This document shows, piece by piece, positions 23,201 to 35,952 of a stretch of 64,000 bases of DNA (within the stretch, counting starts at the first letter, position 1; each line of letters starts with the position of its first letter). The stretch comes from Glandiceps talaboti. Lineage: Eukaryota; Hemichordata; Enteropneusta; Spengelidae. The notes under the pieces were generated by a model that was not told the DNA's origin, searched no databases, and worked only from the letters and a program-made list of their open reading frames with translations. The position numbers and the translations under genes were made by a program. The stretch lies in contig NC_135571.1 in the NCBI RefSeq assembly GCF_964340395.1, positions 14,729,221-14,793,220 on the forward strand. The letters run 5' to 3'.

Positions 23201-26200
23201 CAGATATCTACTACACCAGGGACTACAAAATATACTTAGTTATTTGACTGAGATAGTCAGTTATCTACTACACCAGGGACTACAAAATATACTAGTTATT
23301 TGACTGAGATAGTCAGTTATCTACTACACCAGGGACTACAAAATATACTAGTTATTTGACTGAGATAGTCAGATATCTACTACACCAGGGACTACAAAAT
23401 ATACTAGTTATTTGACTGAGATAGTCAGATATCTACTACACCAGGGACTACAAAATATACTAGTTATTTGACTGAGATAGTCAGTTATCTACTACACCAG
23501 GGACTACAAAATATACTAGTTATTTGACTGAGATAGTCAGATATCTACTACACCAGGGACTACAAAATATACTTAGTTATTTGACTGAGATAGTCAGATA
23601 TCTACTACACCAGGGACTACAAAATATACTTAGTTATTTGACTGAGATAGTCAGATATCTACTATGTCAGGGACTACAAAATATACTTAGTTATTTGACC
23701 GAGATAGTCAGTTATTTACTACACCAGGGACTACAAAATATACTAGTTATTTGACTGAGATAGTCAGATATCTACTACACCAGGGACTACAAAATATACT
23801 TAGTTATTTGACTGAGATAGTCAGTTATCTACTACACCAGGGACTACAAAATATACTAGTTATTTGACTGAGATAGTCAGATATCTACTACACCAGGGAC
23901 TACAAAATATACTTAGTTATTTGACTGAGATAGTCAGATATCTACTACACCAGGGACTACAAAATATACTTAGTTATTTGACTGAGATAGTCAGATATCT
24001 ACTACACCAGGGACTACAAAATATACTTAGTTATTTGACTGAGATTATCACCCATCTACATTTGCTTGTCTGAGATTATCACCCATATACTTTTGCAGAC
24101 CTTATGATGGGACACATAATTTGATACTTATTAATTTATGCCATGTTTGTCATTATATTGTTTGTAGGTATGTTACAGATTTAGATTACATGAATGAAGA
24201 GATGCCAGTATTAGATTTATCATCACTCAAATTTAAAGAGAGAGACCAATTAGAAGCCATTATGAAATTTTGGAGGAATCCAGACATCAAAGTGTTTGAT
24301 ATAACTGATCATTGGTAAGTTGCCATTAAAAGATAATAACCCATAATTGTACTGATCATTGGTAAGTTGCCATTAAAAGATAATAACCCATAATTGTATT
24401 TGCATCATAAAACTTCCTGTAGCTATCTGAGGTTAGGATGGTTTCATGTGTATGTAAAAACTGTGAAGATATCCTGAACACCACCAAAAAATTCTAGGAG
24501 GTATTCTCAAATCTTAATCAAACTGCCTTAAACTCCTGGGAGGTGTTCTCAAACCTTCATCAAACTGCCTGAAACTCCTGGGAGGTATTCTCCAACCTTC
24601 ATCAAACTGCCTGAAACTCCTGGGAGGTATTCTCAAACCTTCATCAAACTGCCTCAAACTCCTGGGAGGTATTCTCAAACCTTCATCAAACTGCCTCAAA
24701 CTCCTGGGAGGTATTCTCAAACCTTCATCAAACAGCCTGAAACTCCTGGGAGGTATTCTCAAACCTTCATCAAACTGCCTCAAACTCCTGGGAGGTATTC
24801 TCAAACCTTCATCAAACTACCTAAAATTCATGGGAGGTATTCTCAAACCTTCATCAAACTGCCTGAAACATACACCAACAAACCACCATTGACGACACAC
24901 ATCACCACCAGATACACCAACAAACCACCATAGACGACGACACGCATCACCACCAGATATACAAACAAACCACCAGCGACGATGACACGCATCACCACCA
25001 GATACACCAAAAAACCACCATTGAGGACGACACGCATCACCACCAGATACACCAACAAACCACCATTGACAACGACACACATCACCACCAGATACATGTA
25101 CACCAACACCATCACTAAGGGAAACAGACAAGATACTCCAAGCAATCTTAGCGCTGATCGCAGCTGTAACTAGTAGACCGGCATGTGGATGTGAAAATGG
25201 CAAGATGTGCCAATGAAGAAGCAGTATGGAAGGTGATGGTCCACGGATATCCCCCGAGGACAGGGGGCATTTAGATGACACAATGTTGGACCGGGAATGG
25301 CAAGATTATGGGATATCTGATAAGAAGCTATTAGAAATCCAGGAACAAAGCCATTCTCAGCCCAACTTTGCTGCCAATCTTAACAAACTCCTATTCTTGG
25401 AGGATGAGAGAAACTCAAGAAACATCTCAGGCAGTCAGGGGAAAGGTTGCCTTGACAAGGACATAGTGGCTTTCATAAAGTGATGTTCCTTTCGTCAATA
25501 TCCCACAGCTGCAGTAAACCAGAAACATAACTGGAAGCCGTGTCAAGATTTCATTCATGAAATGAATTGCCGACATGCACGTGGCTAGAGCTCGTCAAGG
25601 TCTGAATCCAAACACATTGTTGATGAGGTCATTGATGGATAACATAGATCGTCCAGCTGGATTGATTAGAAAGATCGTCCAGCCGAGATAATCCAACCCA
25701 GATCATCTTCAGAAACATTAAAAGTTACAACAGTTATAGCCCAGGAAAGGGGTGTTTCTCAATATGTTAAGCATATCACAATTCTTATTTATGTCAAGTT
25801 TCACGTCACTAGTCATTTGAGATAGTTGATTGGATCGAAGTTCATAATATTTGCATACAATGACGTGATATTCAGATTGTCATCTCTGCGTACCGTTACC
25901 ATTACTATTAATGCTATTCTTAAGAAATATATCAAACATACTTTACTATTAAAGTATTATGACAAGTGATGCAGACTCTTGATCCATACAAATTTTATTC
26001 CTTTGAATTGTAATAAGTTTATTTGATATCAACCCGTCATTGACATCACTACTAGACATCTTGTCGTCCAACTTGGTATAATGTATAATAGTTTCTTTTG
26101 TCTGTACAGAAATTTTTTAAGTTCATTTTTTTCTTAGGAATGTATGTGACAAACCCTTGTTTTAATTGAAATAAAAGAATTATTAATCCCGATTTCAATT

Positions 26201-29200
26201 GCAAACACAGTTCATCATCAATTTACCTATGTTTAACACAGCTGTACTAATGAAATAGTAGTTGTGCACGTGTGGTATGATGTGTATGTTTGTGTACAAC
26301 TGCTTTAGTATTTAGAGTGGTCATTATCAAGGTGTCTAGTTGGCCAGTGTTGTGTTGTCAAAGTGATATAATCATATAACAGGTGTGTGACTTGGATTGA
26401 AATTTGATATGCGCACAGTTAACAATCATTTGTGAAAACAACATGATGTTCCAATCAGTTGTATGCAAAGCCATCAAAAGTTTATAAACTATTCCCCATT
26501 CAGATGTCCCGCCTTAGTGAAAAGAAAAACTTACCAATTACATATTCCTATATTTAGCCGATCTAAAGAAAAAGAAGTTTAAAAACTACTTGCCATTCCG
26601 ATATCCCACCTTTATAGTGAAGATGAAAAAAAATAACCATCATATATTTGCTATTTTAATAGCTGATCTAAATACCATTGTAAACTAAAGGAAGTTTAAA
26701 ACCTATTCACCATTCAGATCTTGCCCTTAGTGAAAAGAAAAACTTACCAATTACTATAATTTAGCTGATCTAAATACTTTTCTAAAGTATAGGAATTTAA
26801 TAAACTATCCGCCATTTGCATTCCAATGTACCACCTTAGTGAAAAAAAAAAATAATCATGGCATATTCGCTATTTAGCCGATCTAAAAATCGTTTAAACT
26901 ACAAGAAGTTTACAAAATATTCGCCATTCCGATATCTGGCCTTTAAAGTTAGTGAAAATGAACAAAAAATCACCATGGTGTATTCGCTATTTAGCCGATC
27001 TAAATATCGTTTAAACTACAAGAAGTTTACAAACTATTCGCCATTCCAATATACTGTCTTTAGTGAAAAGAAAAACTTACCAATTATATACTCGCTATTT
27101 AGCCAATCTAAATACAGTTCTAAACTCAAAGAAGATTATAAACTATTTGCGATTCAGATGTCGAGGTCTTAAAGATAATTGCATTTTCATTGCAATAGTA
27201 AATTTGCCTCGCGATTGTCCTACGAGTATCAATCCAATCTAAATGTACATGTGTGACAAAGTGGGCGTTCACCTCTTATGCTATGAGGACTAAGTGTTCA
27301 TAAGTCATTTTTCTGAAGCATTGATTAAATGGTAGGTACTGGAGAAATAACACCACCACAAAAGCTTGTACATGTAATTGTACATCAAAATACAGCAAAT
27401 GTACTTAACACTGATCGAGACGATCAGTTGTGATACTGAACTTCCTGTTTTCAGACAAGTGCATCGCTGCGACTATCATCCATGTACATGTACATGTACA
27501 TAACAAATCAAAATCGTATGTGAATCGATCTTTTAGAAAAGTGACCAAGACAAAAATATTCTCACAGACATAATAATTAGAGATGTACATGTACCATTAT
27601 GTATACATATGTGTAAAGTGAGCCCACAGGATTTTCAAAGTGTAGTAACTTGAGCTCGCGAGAAAATATGTTCATACCCGGCTGGCCCGCGGGTGAGTTA
27701 AATGAGTCATCACAGGATTTCGGGTGAGTTAAATGAGTCATCATGGGATTTCCGTACTTTGCCAAACACGCAAAAATTGTGCGATCGTCACGGGATGCCC
27801 GAGTGATTAACGTGAGTGCATGTGGAGCTTCATGTTACCAGTAGTGTTATGGCCTGTCAGTACAAGTAAGGAACAAGCCCCTGTCATGTCATGTTTTGCC
27901 CAAAATTATATATAGCATGTATAGATATCAACTTTCTGTAACAAAACACACACTCCCAAGACATCCACACATACCAAATTTATTACCAAAATCACCAGCT
28001 GCTAATTGTTGTCATGGATTTTGATAGAGGAATTGCTGCATTATTCATTGAATGCATTCAAGTTTGATGATAACCCCATGAAGTTAGGGGGCCTTTTATA
28101 CTCCTGTCTTGCTGTAACAATTTGTTTATGTTGCCTTTGTTCTAGGGATAAGAGAGTACGACAACACCTTGGTGTTCGGTACGACTCTAAACGTGGTGCG
28201 TTTGACTGGGACCATAGCATGAAACTAAGTGAGAAGGGGGCAAAGATTATTAATATTCATGAATACTGTCAATGGAGATCTAATGGTATAGCATTTGAAC
28301 CTAGAGAAGGCGATTATGAATGCCCTAATAAAACACTAGCATCAGGACTTATCATGAAAGTGGTAAGTGAATATGAAACACTAACATCGGGACTTATCAT
28401 GAAAGTGGTAAGTGACTATAAAACACTAACATCGGGACTTATCATGAAAGTGGTAAGTGAATATGAAACACTAACATCGGGACTTATCATAAAAGTGGTA
28501 AGTGACTATAAAACCCTAACATCGGGACTTATCATGAAAGTGGTAAGTGAATATGAAACACTAGCATCAGGACTTATCATGAAAGTGGTAAGTGACTATA
28601 AAACACTAACATCGGGACTTATCATGAATGGTAAGTGAATATAAAACACTAACATCGGGACTTATCATAAAAGTGGTAAGTGAATATAAAACACTAACAT
28701 CAGGACTTATCATGAAAGTGGTAAGTGAATATAAAACCCTAACATCGGGACTTATCATGAATGGTAAGTGAATATGAAACACTAACATCGGGACTTATCA
28801 TGAATGGTAAGTGAATATAAAACACTAACATCGGGACTTATCATGAAAGTGGTAAGTGAATATGAAACACTAACATCAGGACTTATCATAAAAGTGGTAA
28901 GTGAATATAAAACCCTAACATCGGGACTTATCATGAATGGTAAGTGAATATGAAACACTAACATCGGGACTTATCATGAATGGTAAGTGAATATAAAACA
29001 CTAACATCGGGACTTATCATGAAAGTGGTAAGTAACTATAAAACACTAACATCAGGACTTATCATGAAAGTGGTAAGTGACTATAAAACACTAACATCGG
29101 GACTTTTCATGAAAGTGGTAAGTGAAAACAAGTGAGAGTTATGGTGTGGTTGCCATGATTGTATTTTAACCTGTACTCTTGATATGTCTAAATGTTTATC

Positions 29201-32200
29201 AGCCCTCTAAATGTTATGGGATTATCAGCCCTCTAAATGTTTAGGGATTATCAGCCCTCTAAATGTTTAGGGATTATCAGCCCTCTAAATGTTTACAGGG
29301 ATTATCAGCCCTCTAAATGTTTAGGGATTATCAGCCCTCTAAATGTTTAGGGATTATCAGCCCTCTAAATGTTTACAGGGATTATCAGCCCTCTAAATGT
29401 TTACAGGGATTATCAGCCCTCTAAATGTTTACAGGGATTATCAGCCCTCTAAATGTTTAGGGATTATCAGCCCTCTAAATGTTTACAGGGATTATCAGCC
29501 CTCTAAATGTTTAGGGATTATCAGCCCTCTAAATGTTTAGGGATTATCAGCCCTCTAAATGTTTAGGGATTATCAGCCCTCTAAATGTTTAGGGATTATC
29601 AGCCCTCTAAATGTTTACAGGGATTATCAGCCCTCTAAATGTTTACAGGGATTATCAGCCCTCTAAATGTTTACAGGGATTATCAGCCCTCTAAATGTTT
29701 ACAGGGATTATCAGCCCTCTAAATGTTTACAGGGATTATCAGCCCTCTAAATGTTTACAGGGATTATCAGCCCTCTAAATGTTTACAGGGATTATCAGCC
29801 CTCTAAATGTTTACAGGGATTATCAGCCCTCTACATGTTTACAGGGATTATCAGCCCTCTAAATGTTTAGGGATTATCAGCCCTCTAAATGTTTACAGGG
29901 ATTATCAGCCCTCTAAATGTTTACAGGGATTATCAGCCCTCTAAATGTTTACAGGGATTATCAGCCCTCTAAATGTTTACAGGGATTATCAGCCCTCTAA
30001 ATGTTTACAGGGATTATCAGCCCTCTAAATGTTTACAGGGATTATCAGCCCTCTAAATGTTTACAGGGATTATCAGCCCTCTAAATGTTTACAGGGATTA
30101 TCAGCCCTCTAAATGTTTACAGGGATTATCAGCCCTCTACATGTTTACAGGGATTATCAGCCCTCTAAATGTTTAGGGATTATCAGCCCTCTAAATGTTT
30201 ACAGGGATTATCAGCCCTCTAAATGTTTACAGGGATTATCAGCCCTCTAAATGTTTACAGGGATTATCAGCCCTCTAAATGTTTACAGGGATTATCAGCC
30301 CTCTAAATGTTTACAGGGATTATCAGCCCTCTAAATGTTTACAGGGATTATCAGCCCTCTAAATGTTTACAGGGATTATCAGCCCTCTAAATGTTTACAG
30401 GGATTATCAGCCCTCTAAATGTTTACAGGGATTATCAGCCCTCTAAATGTGTTAAACTTCAGAAATTGAAATCAAAAGTATCTGATGATAAATTGAATTG
30501 TAGAACTGAGTACATTGTATATTACATATTTCGTTTATAGGCAGGTGAGAGGGTTGCTCAGCGTGGTTACTGGGGTGATATAGTAACAAGTCCATACATA
30601 TCATATGGTATAGAGTGTGATGAAGAAAGTCTTTTAAAAACTGCCAATGGTGTTCATGTCAAGGTATGTATTGCAGTCTGCTATCATGCCCCTTAAGTTA
30701 CTTCAAGAAAAGAGAAAGACATATTGTCATGTCCTATACATCAGTGACATATACTAGGTAAATATATATCATCTAATACTATGGACAAGCCAAGGTATAC
30801 AACAAAATATCTAAATTATACCCTTGTCATTCTACATGCATTCTACATTCAATGTGCATCTACATTGTACGTCACTGATTCTGCTGTGCTTTAATATTAC
30901 TGGCACTGGTATAATTATGTTATTCTCCAATATATTTTTTTCATTCAGCTGGCAAATACTTGTGACCTAAGGGTTTTGTCACTGCTCATTTAGCAACTCA
31001 ATAGCGATAAAACACCTAAAATCACTTGTATATTCTTTGGTGAAAGAAGAAAAATATTGGGGAATAACATGTAATTATAGCCATTGTTGAAATCAAGACT
31101 CATAGTATAAAGATACACATCAGTAAACTAAAGGTGGAATATTGACATTTATCTATGGTACATTTTCTTACAGACTGCTAGAGATATTTCAGAATACAAC
31201 ATTCTATCACTACTGTATGAGTTGACAAACCATGAAATCTATGTACTACCAAAGAAGGAAGATGCAAAAGACAAGAAAGAAAGTGTTACATTAACTGAAA
31301 TCACAGAGGAGGAGGAGGAGGAGGAGTCTAACAAGGAGGTAACAGACCAAGGTGATGCTACCAGTGGAAATGAATCACAACATGGTAATACTTGTCAGAA
31401 TAACATTATGAATGCAAGTTATAGCTTTATTAGGATTATTTAGTCTTACATACAATTAATTATAGCAAGTATTGTGCATTTTGATAACATAACCACAAGT
31501 TGTACGATGACATCTTTCCGGCAGTGATCCATTTTGGTCACAGAACTACAAGTTGTATAATGACATCATATGTGCAGTAACATCATTTTGATAGCAGAGC
31601 TTCAAGTTGTATGATGACATCATATGTGCAGTAACATCATTTTGATAGCAGAGCTTCAAGTTGTATGATGACATCATCACTGTAATGACATCATTTTGAT
31701 AGCAGAGCTACAAGTTGTATGATGACATCATCACTGTAATGACATCATTTTGATAGCAGAGCTTCAAGTTGTATGATGACATCATCACTGTAATGACATC
31801 ATTTTGATAGCAGAGCTACAAGTTGTATGATGACATCACTGTAATGACATCATTTTGATAGCAGAGCTACAAGTTGTATGATGACATCACTAATGACATC
31901 ATTTTGATAGCAGAGCTACAAGTTGTATGATGACATCATCACTGTAATGACATCATTTTGATAGCAGAGCTACAAGTTGTATGATGACATCACTAATGAC
32001 ATCATTTTGATAGCAGAGCTACAAGTTGTATGATGACATCACTGTAATGACATCATTTTGATCGCAGAGCTACAAGTTGTATGATGACATCATCACTGTA
32101 ATGACATCATTTTGATAGCAGAGCTTCAAGTTGTATGATGACATCACTGTAATGACATCATTTTGATCGCAGAGCTACAAGTTGTATGATGACATCATCA

Positions 32201-35200
32201 CTGTAATGACATCATTTTGATAGCAGAGCTACAAGTTGTATGATGACATCATCACTGTAATGACATCATTTTGATAGCAGAGCTACAAGTTGTATGATGA
32301 CATCATCACTGTAATGACATCATTTTGATAGCAGAGCTACAAGTTGTATGATGACATCACTGTAATGACATCATTTTGATAGCAGAGCTACAAGTTGTAT
32401 GATGACATCATCACTGTAATGACATCATTTTGATAGCAGAGCTTCAAGTTACATGATGACATCACTGTAATGACATCATTTTGATAGCAGAGCTACAAGT
32501 TGTATGATGACATCATCACTGTAATGACATCATTTTGATAGCAGAGCTTCAAGTTGTATGATGACATCACTGTAATGACATCATTTTGATAGCAGAGCTA
32601 CAAGTTGTATGATGACATCACTGTAATGACATCATTTTGATAGCAGAGCTTCAAGTTGTATGATGACATCATCACTGTAATGACATCATTTTGATAGCAG
32701 AGCTACAAGTTGTATGGTGACATCATCACTGTAATGACATCATTTTGATAGCTGAGCTTCAAGTTGTATGATGACATCATCACTGTAATGTCACTATTAA
32801 GATAGACACTTGACAAAGCTGTTGATGAAAAAGGCAACGTAAACATGAAAATCTTCGTGGAGACTAGCTCTTACTCAGACACAGTAATCCAAAATAATGT
32901 TCAAATATTAATTTGTATATTTCAGAGTCTATAAAGATGGAGGATGTCACTATCTACTTTCTACCTATCAATTCAGTACCAGATATGTATCGAAAGACAA
33001 AGTACAACGCTTTATTTCATGTAGTTTACATTGCAAACAGGTATGTACATGTACAGACAGACAAAGTACAACACTTTATTTCATGTAGTTTACATTGCAA
33101 ACAGGTATGTACATGTACAGATAGACAAAGTACAACACTTTATTTCATGTAGTTTACATTGCAAACAGGTATGTATATGTACAGACAGACAAAGTACAAC
33201 ACTTTATGTCATGTAGATTACATTACAAACAGGTATGTACATGTACAGATAGACAAAGTACAACACTTTATTTCATGTAGTTTACATTACAAACAGGTAT
33301 GTATATGTACAGACAGACAAAGTACAACACTTTATGTCATGTAGTTTACATTGCAAACAGGTATGTACATGTACAGATAGACAAAGTACAACACTTTATG
33401 TCATGTAGATTACATTACAAACAGGTATGTACATGTACAGATAGACAAAGTACAACACTTTATTTCATGTAGTTTACATTACAAACAGGTATGTATATGT
33501 ACAGACAGACAAAGTACAACACTTTATGTCATGTAGTTTACATTGCAAACAGGTATGTACATGTACAGATAGACAAAGTACAACACTTTATTTCATGTAG
33601 TTTACATTACAAACAGGTATGTATATGTACAGACAGACAAAGTACAACACTTTATGTAATGTAGTTTACATTGCAAACAGGTATGTACATGTACAGACAG
33701 ACAAAGTACAACGCTTTATTTCATGTAGTTTACATTACAAACAGGTATGTATATGTACAGACAGACAAAGTACAACACTTTATTTCATGTAGTTTACATT
33801 GCAAACAGGTATGTACATGTACAGATAGACAAAGTACAACACTTTATTTCATGTAGTTTACATTGCAAACAGGTATGTACATGTACAGACAGACAAAGTA
33901 CAACACTTTATGTCATGTAGTTTACATTACAAACAGGTATGTACATGTACAGATAGACAAAGTACAACACTTTATTTCATGTAGTTTACATTACAAACAG
34001 GTATGTATATGTACAGACAGACAAAGTACAACACTTTATTTCATGTAGATTACATTACAAACAGGTATGTACATGTACAGACAGACAAAGTACAACACTT
34101 TATTTCATGTAGATTACATTACAAACAGGTATGTACATGTACAGACAGACAAAGTACAACACTTTATTTCATGTAGTTTACATTACAAACAGGTATGTAC
34201 ATGTACAAACAGACAAAGTACAACACTTTATTTCATGTAGTTTACATTGCAAACAGGTATGTATATGTACAGATAGACAAAGTACAACACTTTATTTCAT
34301 GTAGTTTACATTGCAAACAGGTATGTACATGTACAGACAGACAAAGTACAACACTTTATGTCATGTAGTTTACATTGCAAACAGGTATGTATATGTACAG
34401 ACAGACAAAGTACAACACTTTATGTCATGTAGTTTACATTGCAAACAGGTATGTATATGTACAGATAGACAAAGTACAACACTTTATTTCATGTAGTTTA
34501 CATTGCAAACAGGTATGTATATGTACAGACAGACAAAGTACAACACTTTATGTAATGTAGTTTACATTGCAAACAGGTATGTACATGTACAGATAGACAA
34601 AGTACAACGCTATATTTCATGTAGTTTACATTGCAAACAGGTATGTATATGTACAGACAGACAAAGTACAACACTTTATTTCATGTAGTTTACATTGCAA
34701 ACAGGTATGTACATGTACAGATAGACAAAGTACAACACTTTATTTCATGTAGTTTACATTGCAAACAGGTATGTACATGTACAGACAGACAAAGTACAAC
34801 ACTTTATTTCATGTAGTTTACATTACAAACAGGTATGTACATGTACAGACAGACAAAGTACAACACTTTATTTCATGTAGTTTACATTGCAAACAGGTAT
34901 GTATATGTACAGACAGACAAAGTACAACACTTTATGTCATGTAGTTTACATTGCAAACAGGTATGTATATGTACAGACAGACAAAGTACAACACTTTATG
35001 TCATGTAGTTTACATTGCAAACAGGTATGTATATGTACAGATAGACAAAGTACAACACTTTATTTCATGTAGTTTACATTGCAAACAGGTATGTATATGT
35101 ACAGACAGACAAAGTACAACACTTTATGTAATGTAGTTTACATTGCAAACAGGTATGTACATGTACAGATAGACAAAGTACAACGCTTTATTTCATGTAG

Positions 35201-35899
35201 TTTACATTGCAAACAGGTATGTATATGTACAGACAGACAAAGTACAACACTTTATTTCATGTAGTTTACATTGCAAACAGGTATGTACATGTACAGATAG
35301 ACAAAGTACAACACTTTATTTCATGTAGTTTACATTGCAAACAGGTATGTACATGTACAGACAGACAAAGTACAACACTTTATTTCATGTAGTTTACATT
35401 GCAAACAGGTATGTACATGTACAGACAGACAAAGTACAACACTTTATTTCATGTAGTTTACATTGCAAACAGGTATGTATATGTACAGACAGACAAAGTA
35501 CAACACTTTATTTCATGTAGTTTACATTGCAAACAGGTATGTATATGTTTCGCATGCACACTCAAACAAACAAACAAACACACCTGCACACATTAACACA
35601 CAATCAGACACATGCACATATACACACAAACAGATGTTAATCTTTACGCCATTGACACTAATATGTGAAGTAGAGCCCATAAAAGATTTAATGATTTCAT
35701 TACATCAATAAAACAAGAATCTTTCATTTCCAGGCTGAAGTCAAAGCATTTTGTAATACAACAAATCACATTTTGAAACGTAAAATGCACATTTCTGATG
35801 CGACCATTTTGATTTGAACAATTTCCCAACTAGACACCCAAGGTAATGGACCCACCAAATATCATGGCAATCGGTTCAGCGTTTTTTGACTTTATGTTG

Positions 35900-35952
<53 letters not shown>

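Noticed and set aside
29196-30452. Regular direct repeats resembling a CRISPR array
   Set aside because: Units are directly adjacent with no unique spacers, and the genome is eukaryotic.
29196-30452. TTAGGG motifs suggesting telomeric sequence
   Set aside because: They arise only where the short unit form joins the next (ttta plus ggg); they are not tandem TTAGGG.
33031-35596. Series of 61-codon plus-strand frames (MQTGMYMYRQTKYN...)
   Set aside because: They are the 64-bp exon 8 array read through its intronic part; identical frames repeat every 64 bp and each ends in a stop.
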